Source of the DNA: Trachythela sp. YZ-2020
Lineage: Eukaryota > Cnidaria > Anthozoa > Malacalcyonacea > Clavulariidae
Length of the DNA: 64,000 bases
Direction: 5' to 3'
Assembly: GCA_016169945.1 (NCBI GenBank)
Contig: JADLSH010000363.1
Coordinates: 930,001 to 994,000 of the forward strand
How positions within the stretch are numbered: the stretch's first letter is position 1; each line of letters starts with the position of its first letter. Shown here piece after piece: positions 21,563 through 32,363 of the stretch. The notes below the pieces were generated by a model that had not been told where the DNA came from, made no database searches, and saw only the letters and a program-made list of their open reading frames with translations. Position numbers and translations under genes: made by a program.

Positions 21563-23220
21563 ACCAGTGTGTTCGCGTCTTCGAGAAACTCGCCTAGGCG
21601 GGTGGCGTGTTTTATGGAGAAAATACATTGCTGGATGAAGCCAGTTAAGTGCTTGACGTCATATTTTTTGCATCAAATGGATTTACGCATGCTCAGAAGA
21701 AAAGTTCATCCCGCCTAGCCGGGATAGAGTGTTTTCGTCCCGGCTAAGCAGATCCCGGCAACAGATGCCAGGATCCCGTAGGCGGGATAGAAACGGGATC
21801 ATATAAACACTCGGTAGAGTTTATATTACGAGCGGGATCAAATTTACACACACAGAGGACCGTCTATATGACGAACATAAAGTCAAACGAGGAATCACAA
21901 ATATTCCGCTTCCAACGGCGCAATATTATGGTTTAATATCTGAATATTTGATTGAAAATTTTAGCGGATAATATGCAAGTCGTTTACTTTAAAATAGACA
22001 TGCATTAAAGAACAATTCTTGTCAACAAACGCCAACGCCTTTCAAAGTCTATTTTTGCAAAATATGTCAATCATTACGTCATTATCATAGTATCAATTAA
22101 CGCAACTGTGCTAAAAATAACAATGTTGTTTACAGCCTTGTTTGCAGGGGAATTTATATTTATTTCCGTCACCCCCCCCCCTTCCCAATAAGGAAACGTA
22201 TACTAATTATACCTCTCTCTATTAACCCCCCCCCTTCACATAAACATTTTTGTTTATTAGATTTATTAATTAGCCATGGACGTTCTTCCCAGAAGTTCTA
22301 CCCTGTTCGCAGAGGTTTCCGATCGAATTGGAAGTTGACGTATGGGTCCTTAAAATCATGAAAGTCCTTAATTTTCTGTTGTTCGCGCTGCGAGTTTTGT
22401 TTTGCATGTTGTTGTTAGAATAGAATCTCTGGAATAGAATTGGATGGAATAGGACAGCATAGGATGGAATAGGATAGAATATAAAGGAGATGGGAATTGG
22501 AAAATGGGAATTGAAATATTAATTGAAATGACAGATGTCCATGATAATAAACAGATTGCCTGAAGAAACTAATCAACTAAGTTACTTTAATTCCAAGATT
22601 AATTCCATAATAAATAATAACTATTCTATTTATTCTATAAATTCTATATTCAGCACATTATTATATAATTACACGATATAATTAGTAATTTTCCAGATTT
22701 TCAATATCATCGATTAACTAATTAATTATATATACTGACACTGTACTGTTTAAATTGGAATCAATAGCTCCTTAACCAGCATCTCTATACTATAAATCAG
22801 TCGTGTATCTACTCTGCTATAGCTTTGCTATTTGCGGCTAGTGATAATTTACGTAAATAATTTGATAATAGGCGCACAGGAAGCAACTTATACGTATACT
22901 AAGATTAAGGTGAAAGTTCAACAGAAAATGTGCGAATGAAGCCAATTTATAAACCAGCAAGATGTGTAATTTTTTACTTTTTTCAAGGTACAGTGACGAA
23001 AATCAGCACAAGTACGGTACAACATCATTATAGAAATGAAAATGGTCATGTACCCACGCATATTTCTAAAAAAACTGTTAAAATAACTTGTGTTCTGTTG
23101 AGGTTTGTATGTTGGGAAAGCACGCGTGTTCTTGGCAGTTTTTGGTGTTCAGTTTTTTGCTAGAGTAATGAAAGTTTATAAAATGGTCATGTTTACCCAA
23201 GCTGACACTCTGTGCGAGGA
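21563..23220. other. Intergenic, no gene seen
   Basis: It contains a GC-richer stretch at 21580-21850 in which 'cccgcctagccggga', 'gatcccgg' and 'aggcgggat' recur in both orientations, probably a decayed palindromic element. There are poly-C runs near 22170 and 22225 and a loose 'ggaatagaat' repeat at 22428-22490. No exon is visible. Confidence 0.45.
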
Positions 23221-23224
23221 ATGA

Positions 23225-23690
23225 TGATATATTGCTGTATACAATATTGAAGAATATAAATCAACAGTAATTGACAGGGAGATAGGTGAAGACGAAGCTC
23301 AAAAATTAAAAGGCGACAATTTGTTAGTGAAGATTTCCAATCACCCAGTGAAAATCACGTCAGTGGCAGCTGCAGCCTTAGCGACCTCCCACTGCATCAA
23401 CAAACCATTGGATCGCAGATCCCAGATCTCCTTGGCAGATGACACTTTCCCCAGAGATTTTGTGGGGTCGAAAAAATTTGATCGACTTTCCATCACCCAG
23501 TGAAACCAACACCAGTGTCAGTTGGAGCCTCGGTGGCCTCCCACTGCATCAACAAACCATTGGATTATCGCTAGATCCACTGAATCGTTTAAGAGAGCCA
23601 GTTCTACAGTCTTCGACACCTGTGTCGAATTTGTCGGACTCCGATACTACTTTTGACCTCTTCGCCTGAAGTGAGCTCCATTTACTTTGA
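23225..23690 (+). pseudogene. Broken intron-less copy of the minus-strand Tudor gene
   Basis: 23230-23330 matches exon 3 of the 265-aa Tudor gene (VIDRE.GEDEAQKL and NLLVKI recognisable). It then runs straight into sequence of its last exon with no trace of exon 4 or of any intron. The last-exon part (LSPEILWGRKNLIDF ... LHQQTIGLSLDPLNRLREP) is very close to the parent. About 80 bp of it ('atcacccagtgaaa' to 'aaaccattggat') is present twice (about 23338-23415 and 23492-23567). Frame breaks and missing exons make it non-functional. Loss of introns suggests retrotransposition of a spliced or alternatively spliced mRNA. It lies 60 bp upstream of the paralogous gene's ATG. Confidence 0.8.
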
Positions 23691-23746
23691 ATTATCGAAA
23701 ATAATACTATTGAGTTTTCTTCACAAGATAGCCCTCAAACCTATTC

Positions 23747-26700
23747 ATGGACTCCCTGCAGGCACCTCCACCAACATTGAATAGTATGGCAGACCAATCA
23801 GATTATAGTATACCCAATCGTTCAATATCTAATTCACCAGTGCATAGCTGCTCCCAAATAGCCAAGTGCGACTCAAACTTTCCAGAACCTCAGGCTCAAT
23901 GTAAAGGGAGTGGTAAAGAAGCTAGTATGGATTTTACCACGTCTGGTATCTCGCAGAAAATTTTAACAAGAATTAGTGGCAGTACTTTATCTGAAAACTT
24001 GAACTACTCCCTACAGAATTATCCCAGTGTTACAGACACCTTGTCACCAATAACTTCACCAACACCCACAATGGAGGCGGATAGCAGTGTGATGTCACCA
24101 TCAGGTCAGTTCATACCATAACCTTAGTTGGGAGATTTAGACGATATTCACAGGAGACCGGACAAATTCGGAGCTGTATATTTGCGCAAAACGTTTTTTA
24201 ATTGTGTCGGTTGTATAAAACCCTGGAATTAAATTTTAATTAACTATCCATTTTGTAGTGAAATCTGGTGAAAAGCTAAGCGTAAAATAAACGATTCTGA
24301 TTGGTTAACTTTCGCACTAACTATTGTTAACAATTATTGCTAACTATTGTTATTTTATTTTTTTAATTTTAATGGTTTCGTCAACAATTGTCAATACATG
24401 GCAGGAACACCGCAACAGCATTTAGCCAATTACAGCGGGTCCACTATTTATACAATCGACCCCTGAATCAATCAGAGTCGCGTATTTGGGAGTTAACTAC
24501 TATTTTAACTACAAAACGAGTGATTACGAAGTAGTTAAGAGCATTATACCACTGGACCCTGAGCATTTTTTATATTTTCTTTGTAGAAAATATTTTGTGC
24601 GTTGGAAGGCGAGTGTTGGCCGCATGGGACCGATTCAGATACCATAATGGTGGGTATTAATTTATCAAAATTAGTCGGGGAGGAAATTTTCCAGGGAAAA
24701 TATACTTAAGCAATTAAGCCCCCCTCCCCCCCCCCCTTTTTTAATCTAAGTAGAAAAGAAACGCGCGTGCACAGAACGGACTGTACCGTATCATTAAATT
24801 AGCTTCATTCATTCAGGTGTGATATTGAGAATTGATGACGAAGGAATACAGGTTGCATTTGATATGGGCGATCTTAAAACATACCCACTGGACTGTAAAG
24901 ATAAGATCGTGATTGATCGAAAGGCGCTTGCACATGAGCTTGTCAAGGACACTCCAGTGCTTGTAAGACTTCCAAGAAGAAAGGCTTTGTATAAAGGTAA
25001 CTTGTTATAACCTCTAAATTAACTAACTTAATTTACATTAGAATACTTGACATGCCGTTAAACTCTACCCAAATGGCTCAAATACAGAGTTTTGCACACA
25101 GAACGAAATATATTCCGCACACTGCAACCAGCAATGCAATAGTTAAATTTATAAATAGATCATCATCTAGGAAATTGAAAAACCAACCTTGCAAGCCAGG
25201 CTCTTTGAACGACATAATCGACATTACGTTTACAGATTTGCTACTCCGTAGCCCATGCCCACCTATGGTGGAAGACCTTCGCCTCCGTTGTCTGCCAATC
25301 TTTCCTTGCAGTAACTGTATTTAAATTATATAAATAGAGAACATGATGTATTGGATTAACGCAAATCACGTCGTCAGTCGGTCGGTCTGTCAGCTAGCCA
25401 GTGATTTTGTTATTTTGTAATTTTGTAGGCAGAGTACATTCTTCAGGGACAATAAGAGGATATTGTATTTTATTTGATGACACACGAAGGGATAGAGTTT
25501 GGAAGAGAACGAAAAGCCTGCGAGTTGTTACAGATTATGTCGTGGTAAAAGGTAGGGTTTCTTGTTGAGGGTTGCGAGGCTATGACAGATATAGTTAAGG
25601 AAGCGCGCGCGTGAACAAGACCAATGGTCCCGCCCTTTGCATAACACTATAATACTGCCATCCAATTACGGTACATTGATCGGAATGTCCCATTGTCTTT
25701 TCATTGTTTTGAAACGCCCACTTTTCTCTATGCCATCCAGTCACACATTGTTTTGACATATATTTATTCCGAAAACCGAATAGCGATCCGCTTAGAGGTC
25801 AGTTTATAATCTTCAAATCGGACGATATTTCCCCCCTATGACGACCCGGGCATGCGATCGAGTGTAGTTCAGTACGCAGCTCTATAGAATACTTTCTTCG
25901 ATTGGACAAAGGTTTTCTAAAGCTTGGACAAAACTTGGAAACATTGTTACGTAAACATCTGAATGTTTTTACGAATGTTTTCCCACCCTTGGAAACGTTG
26001 TCGCGCAAAAAAGTTGCTTTGTAAAAGAAGCTAAAATGTTTCCCAACAAATTCAGAAACATATTTCGCTTCCCAAGTGCGTTTTTGTTAAAAATTATCAG
26101 TTATCAGATATTTCGTAAGATGTCAGTTCCAAGATTGCCGTTTTATCATTATGTCAGTTGTCAATAAAATATACGGACAATTGTAATTAGTAGTAAGTTC
26201 ACCCAATTCAGAACCTTTCTCAAATTTCAAACCGCTCTTACAGGAAGCTCAAAGCTAGACCGTGACACTACAGTTGACACTTCATGCACAAACGAAGAGA
26301 CGATTGATAGCTCATTGTTTAGCGTTACATCAAAGGACAGAAGTACACTCGACTTACCTAGCCAGTCGATTTTGCAGGATGAAGTACCAGGAGACATTCA
26401 GTGCGTACCCAAACAGCCAAAAATCTTCCATTCTGGATTTCCCACCATGGCGCACTACGACGGCCAGTCCACTGTTTCGCGTTTTCCAGAAAGTACGACG
26501 GATGATCAAAGAATCGCATCAGGAATACAAACACATGAAGAGTTCCCAGTACAACAGTCCAGTCATCTTTATAGTCCAGTTTCTGCTAGTTTCCAGCCTA
26601 GTAAGGTTAAATCGCAGTGTAGGTTACAGTCCAATATGGCTGGCTCTCGGCCCAACCTAACTGGTTTCCAGTCCCATGTCTTCGGCTCTCGGTCAGACTT

Positions 26701-29700
26701 GGGAGAATCAAGTGTGATAGACACTCAATCCAATCTAACTAGTTTCCAGTCTAAAGTTCCTGACTCTCGGTCCAACCTAACTGGTTTCCAGTTCAATGAT
26801 CCTGGCTCACGGTTCAACATAACTAGTTTCCAGTCCGGTTTTCCAGGTTCTCGGTCAAACCTAACTAGTTTCCAGTCCAATGTTGCCGACCCACGGTCCG
26901 ATCTGACCAGTTTCCAGTCCAATATTCCTGGCTCTCGCTCACACCTTACTAGTTACCACTCCACCATTGGTTCTCAATCTAACCAGGCAGATTTTCAATC
27001 AAAATTCACCCAAGATATTTTTAATTACTTTCCGAGGAGCCGACATGTGTCTTCTGGTATGCAAAGAAGAAATGTGGACTTTTCCGGTAGAAATATTCAT
27101 TCTCCGATAATATACACGGGTCAACATAATCAATGTTTGATACCATCATATATTGGCAGGAAAACAGCAAATAGGAATGCCTTATATTACTCGCAACCAT
27201 CTCACTCGATTACGCCATCGCCTTTTACAGTAGCAGAAAGAGATTACCACGTATTTGTACCAATTCACCGAACGGAAAAGCAACTCGGGTGCGGAGATAC
27301 CAGTGAAACTTTCAGCCATGGAACTGAAGAAACGAGAAGAGTCCACAGGCCAATTTGTTCGTCGATGGTTTCGAATCAAGGAAGGGAACGTGTTTTATCC
27401 GAATACAGCTCGAATTTCTGGCCAAGTTCTGGCACAACGGATGAAAAATCCTCTTGCTCTTTTCAGGATTATGTTTCTCAAGAAGTTTGTACCGCCAACG
27501 AGTCATCACATCTTTCAAACTCATCAGGCATCGCGGAGTTTAATCAAAATATGACCTCCACCACAAAGGAAAACGCCATTCATACAACAATAAAACAAGA
27601 ACCAACAAGTCCTTCCAGTTTCATAGATTCTTCCCAAATAAACACGTTGTCCAACCTGCCATTACCGTCTCCTGACGATACGCAGTGTTACCGTCGGCTT
27701 GACTCTCCGGAGGATGTTTCGCCAGAGGAATATTTTCACGGCGTTTTGTCCACGTGCTCGACACCCAGACCCACGTGCGTAATGGAACCTGAGCAGATGA
27801 TGGAAGACCAATATGCAATGTCAACAACAGATAGAATGGGGCCCACATACACCATCCCACCTGCGTGCCAGGCAGCACCCGCGTATTCTGCTCTACCCGC
27901 ACACCTGACTCCAACCGCAGACCCAACAACACATACATTCTCAATACAACCCGATAACCTAACACAACCCGCATATTCCATACCATATGGGTACCCGACA
28001 CAACCCGCATACCCGACACAACCAACACGCCTGACAACACCCGCACAACCTGCGCACCCGACACAACCAGCAAATCTATCAACACCCGCTTATTTAACAA
28101 CACCTGGGCTGCCCGCATGTTCTAGGATTCCTATATACTCTATCGGGAGAATGGAGCCAAACTCGTACATGCCTTTTATTACAGAAGTGGAATGTTCGGC
28201 ACAACTCGAAAGTTCAAGCCAAACAAAAAAATCGTTGAGCAACTCGCAGGAATACGAACCCGAATGGCTTTACGGAATCAATTCGGTCAAACCAACGACA
28301 GTTATCCATTATCCACCAACGGGAGAAAGTTACACGCTTCAAACTTCGCAAGTTTCTGGTAAAAACACCAAATACAATCGTAGATGTTCACCTGAAGCAA
28401 ATGTCCAGCACAAGGAGTTTTGTACAAGTGAAAACGTTTCCTCCGCTTTTGGCAGTCAACCGAGCGATTCTTCCCATTTGGTTAAGTTTCCACTGACGCG
28501 TGAAGAACGGAAGAGAAAAATATTATCGGCGTTCGGCTTTAACAATTTCGAAAGGTCCTCCAGCTCTTGCAAGACCAGGAGAGTTGAAGAAGAAGAAACG
28601 GTTCGTCCAAATGAAGAAAGCAAAGAGACAAAACAAATTAAAGGCGTTCAATATTCCTCGTATGGTGAATCCAGTAGCACTACTGGTGAAAATTCATCTG
28701 GCTGCATGGTTAGTAGTAATTTAGATCAAGTTTGCGCCCTCTCACCAAGCGTGGTGAAAGCAGCTACGATTCTTAGCAACTCCTGTTTACAGCGGTGGAA
28801 AACTTTTAGCAATCTTAAATCGTCCGTAAAAAGATCATTAACTCCGTCTTTCGATGAAACGTCCGCGACTAAGTACAAGAAAAGGTACGACTCGTGTAAC
28901 ACCAACCGACTTCGCGAGAATAAACGTTCAGTTCGTGATGAAATTGGAAAAGGAGAAAATGGAAACGGCGTGGGAACAAGTGGTTCTACGTTCCAAAAAG
29001 GTACAAAAACAATTGACCAAGCGAAAAAGGACAAAAACGATACACCATCGTTCCCGTTGTATGACGAAGTTACCACTTATAACGTGTCCAGCACTCACAA
29101 AACAGTCGCTATTCAGCTTCGATCAAAAGACACCAAACCACTCCGACGCCCACGTATTTGTATACAGCGACAGTCAACTGCTTCTCAGACACAGCAAGCG
29201 AATCCAAGTGACACCATACTGCTTGACGAAAACAAAAAAGGCAAGAAGATCCATTCCTTCTACAAAACCGCCATTGAAATGTCACCGTCTATAGAAAGCA
29301 CAGACGTAGAAAAAATACAAGATGAAGAAAGCAATGACAATAAGTCAATTTTAATCGGAGAAAGTGAAGGTACAGAAGGGTTGCCATTAGTAGCTCGGGA
29401 GGTAGAAGTCAGAACAACATCGTCCGTGTCTGTTAACACTCAACAATTCAACAACCAGTTTACTTTAACCCTTTCGGTTGAAGATGAAAATGAGGAAGAA
29501 GGATCGCCATCAGTAGCTCACCTTAGAGACGTCAGTAAACCATCGTCTGGCAGTTTGAACACCAGGGAATCCAAACAGTCCACTATAATTGCCATTGTCG
29601 AAACTGAAGGTAAAGAAGAGGGGTCTCCTTTAGTAGCAGGCGTTGTGGAAGTGTGTACAACATCTTCTGAGTCTGTTAACACCCAACAAAAGATTTCCGA

Positions 29701-30193
29701 GGACATAAGCGTGGCTACGTCCAAAAATATTGTAGAAAATAACACAAAATTACCATTGCTATCGGACACAAATGGCTTCAGACATTCAGCACAGGAATTT
29801 GTCACAGCTGACGCAAATGTCTTTCGCACAGCACAGGAATCTACTGCTTCGTTTGGGCTTGTACAAAGCAAACTAAAATCAGTGGAAAGTCAAAGCAACG
29901 ATAGTTCAACCGTTAAAGAGTCCTTCCTGATGGGTGCCTGTGTAAATGATAGTGAAAATGCTTCAACAGAAGGCGATTTTGGTGACATTAATTTACGATG
30001 CGATGAGGTGATAAACGAAACGGACATTGATCAACCAAACACGAACACATCACCAAAGGCAAAAAAATCGAAAGAGGAAATGACTGTTCACTTACAGATT
30101 ACAAGCCAACAAGTTGAAGTAAAATTTGTTGACGAGGCCACGATTCTCTTGTATTCCGAAACGCCGCCATTAAGGTTCTTGACTTGTCTTTAG
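23747..30193 (+). CDS. Divergent tandem Tudor protein with a ~1,300-residue low-complexity tail (1,557 aa, five exons)
   Basis: Exons: 23747-24104, 24587-24649, 24817-24996, 25429-25551, 26244-30193; all introns are phase 1, total 4,674 nt. An in-frame TAG lies just upstream of the chosen ATG. Residues 1-119 are Ser/Thr/Pro-rich. Residues about 120-235 form a tandem Tudor module paralogous to that of the 11990-16440 gene, with identical intron positions: W133, Y138 and F155 fit the 53BP1 cage, but the D1521 position is M157. The single large exon encodes tandem 14-aa repeats (FQSNVPGSRSNLTS-like, about residues 369-490), a Thr/Pro/Gln region (about 780-870) with TQP repeats, basic patches (KKRYDSCNTNRLRENKR) and three ~33-aa acidic repeats (about 1280-1390; GSPLVAG and VNTQQ). 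No BRCT or other catalytic domain is seen. A nuclear chromatin or DNA-damage role is an inference. Confidence 0.75.
26624..26990 (+). repeat. Coding 42-bp minisatellite in the Tudor-protein tail
   Basis: Eight to nine units of 14 codons with the pattern F-Q-S-N-x-P-G-S-R-S-N-L-T-S. Some units are exact and some carry an inserted spacer (SSVIDTQ). The units keep reading frame throughout, so the array is expressed as protein. Confidence 0.85.
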
Positions 30194-30794
30194 ACTTTAA
30201 ATATGGAAACATTGAAGTTTTCTTTAATTGATATTGGGATGTAATATTTTAGTGTTCATGGTATTCTTCGTTGGTGTTTAATTTAATATTTGGAGATCGA
30301 CTTGATCCAGGCGTTGTAATATCTTGATATCTCCAAAAACTAGTTTATTTCTAATGTATTACATTTTGTTATCGTTTGTTGCTGTTATGGGTTATCACTT
30401 TAATTTAATACTTGGAAATCGAGGAACGAAGCAAATCTTTGATGATTTCTTTGGATGTGTAGAAAGTAATCATCATTCAGTTCGACATAGCGAAAGATAT
30501 CACCTTTCCTTTTAAACACCACAAGCCAAACTAAAAACAAAGCCAAAAAAGTTGTGAAGAAAAATATACACACAGTTTCATGGTTGTGTTTGGTGATCAC
30601 AAGCAAATATTTAGTGATAACTTTGGATGTATAGAAAAAGAAAGTAGGAGTACTAACTAAGCTAAATCAATCATTCAGTCCGAAATGGCGAAGAACGCAT
30701 AATTCCATAAACGACTGAACAAACCGGTTGCAAATTACTAGCCAAGAAGCAGCACAAACATGCACTACGGTTCTTGACATGTGCTTAGACCTTA
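30194..30794. other. 3' flank of the large Tudor gene
   Basis: The 3' UTR should begin here. I do not find an AATAAA close to the stop codon, so the poly(A) site is uncertain. No other gene is visible. Confidence 0.4.
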
Positions 30795-31148
30795 CAGTCA
30801 AACCGGATGTTCTCATGCGAGGAACATTGCAATATTGTTACGCAATATTGCAATTTTGATTTGGAGATTGCTCTGAGCAAATTGAAATTCACAACCAGGT
30901 GTGTAAACAAAGCCTCTGGTTGGCTTCTAGCATAAGAAGAAACCAATCAAATGCTCCGAACAATTCGATTGAAGCTTCCTTTTTGCTAGTAGCTAATTAG
31001 AGGCTTTGTTTACAAAACTGATTGTGAATTTCAATATGCAATTTGTTCGCGTCAGTTGCAAATTGCTCGGAGCAATCTCCAAATAAAAATTGCAATATTG
31101 CATGACAATGTTGCAATGTTCCTCGCAAGAGAACATCCGGTTTGACTG
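30795..31148. mobile_element. Tc1/mariner-like MITE (foldback)
   Basis: The ends 'cagtcaaaccggatgttctc' and the inverse are flanked by TA on both sides (30793-30794, 31149-31150), the target site of Tc1/mariner elements. The inverted arms are long ('tgcaatattg', 'ggagattgctc' and 'gtgaatttcaat' all recur inverted). No transposase is present. Confidence 0.8.
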
Positions 31149-31228
31149 TAAAGTTATTTGAGAACTAAATTATTCTTAATACTTGAATTAAGATGTGACA
31201 GATGTATGAAACCCGCTTTTACCCATGT

Positions 31229-31975
31229 CAAGGCTGCCACTCGTAGGGGATTTTCCCTACGGTAGGGGATTATTGAGTTTTGTCTGGGTAAGGGATACCT
31301 ACGGAGAAAACATGTAATTTGTAGGGGAGCGTAGGGGCTTACTTACATCACGCTTTGGCACACGAAAAATGTGCCGTTTTTGCGCAAGGACATAAATAAC
31401 TTTGGAACATTTTGACTTCTGAACAAGTTCAAAATGTCACAAATTTAAGTTCTCCTAAACCTGAACTTGGTTATCGTACACCAAAGAAAGATGAAATGTT
31501 TGACGAGATTTGTTGAAATAAATCGCCGACTCGATCAAGACTTTGTCGAGTTTGACTTTGACTTGGAGCCAATGATGACGAAGTTCTTATAAAGGCCAGC
31601 CAATCAATGCAGAGCACGTGAAAGTGTGACCAATAGAGAAAAACTTTGACTAAAAAAATATTATTCATACCGCAATAACGTTAACTTTAAATTTCCTAGA
31701 ATTATGTTACTTTTGTACAATTACGTTAACACGCCCACTGAACTATATAAAATACTACGAACCCGTAACGGCAAACAATTATGTCAGCTTACTAGACATG
31801 AAATTATAATCGAAAAATTTGCATTAGCAAAATGAGATATTTAGGGGAAATTATGGAGGAAATATGATATTTGTAGGGGAACGTAGGGGAAAATTGCATT
31901 TGAGACGTAGGGGAGACGTAGGGATTTTTAGCATTTGTATTAGGTGAAAATGGGATATTGAGAGTGGCAGCCCTG
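31229..31975. mobile_element. hAT-like non-autonomous element (747 bp)
   Basis: The ends 'caaggctgccactc' and 'gagtggcagccctg' are inverted with one mismatch and are flanked by a perfect 8-bp duplication 'acccatgt' (31221-31228 and 31976-31983). 'gtaggggatt' and 'taggggaa' motifs recur near both ends. The short ORFs inside are not transposase. Confidence 0.8.
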
Positions 31976-31999
31976 ACCCATGTTTATATGGGTAATCAC

Positions 32000-32184
32000 T
32001 AGCCTCCTCCGCAGGCAACTCTTCGTAAACGCCAGAATTGTGCAATACTTGGCAAAAATTGCGCAATAGATTTTATTTCAGACCAGCTCCAATTATCCCT
32101 CACTATCCACTGTTACTCCCTCATGCCTACGAAATTATTGCGTAATTCTGCCGTTTTCCACCAAGTTGCCTGCGGAGGAGGCTA
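32000..32184. mobile_element. Non-autonomous element with 20-bp perfect ends and 9-bp target duplication
   Basis: The ends 'tagcctcctccgcaggcaac' are exactly inverted and flanked on both sides by 'ggtaatcac' (31991-31999 and 32185-32193). A 9-bp duplication fits a Mutator-like source. It begins 16 bp after the hAT-like element above. Confidence 0.85.
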
Positions 32185-32218
32185 GGTAATCACTTCAGTC
32201 TTCAATTTATGTTTTAGG

Positions 32219-32363
32219 CAGCTTTAGCAAACACAACGCGACGTCAAAGAGGACGTGAAAATGGCGTAAAAATGGCGTGGGCACATCCATAGATGGGCAT
32301 ATCACGCCATTTTTACGCCATTTTCACGTCCTCTTTGACGTCGCGTTGTGTTTGCTAAAGCTG
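32219..32363. repeat. Perfect 61-bp palindrome
   Basis: Arms 32219-32279 and 32303-32363 are exact reverse complements over 61 bp around a 23-nt spacer. Starting sequence is 'cagctttagcaaacacaacg'. I see no obvious target duplication. Perfect arms indicate a recent element or ongoing correction. Confidence 0.9.

Noticed and set aside
25052..25324. 90-codon ORF between two Tudor-gene exons
   Set aside because: It lies wholly in an intron bounded by good splice sites and lacks its own promoter or any known motif.
26262..26660. 132-codon plus-strand ORF
   Set aside because: It overlaps the start of the large Tudor exon in another frame; the other frame is the one that continues the upstream exons in phase.
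27621..28118. 165-codon ORF on the minus strand
   Set aside because: It is antisense to the Thr/Pro/Gln repeat region of the large Tudor gene; its V/G-rich repetitive composition is a by-product of the CC/AC-rich codons on the other strand.
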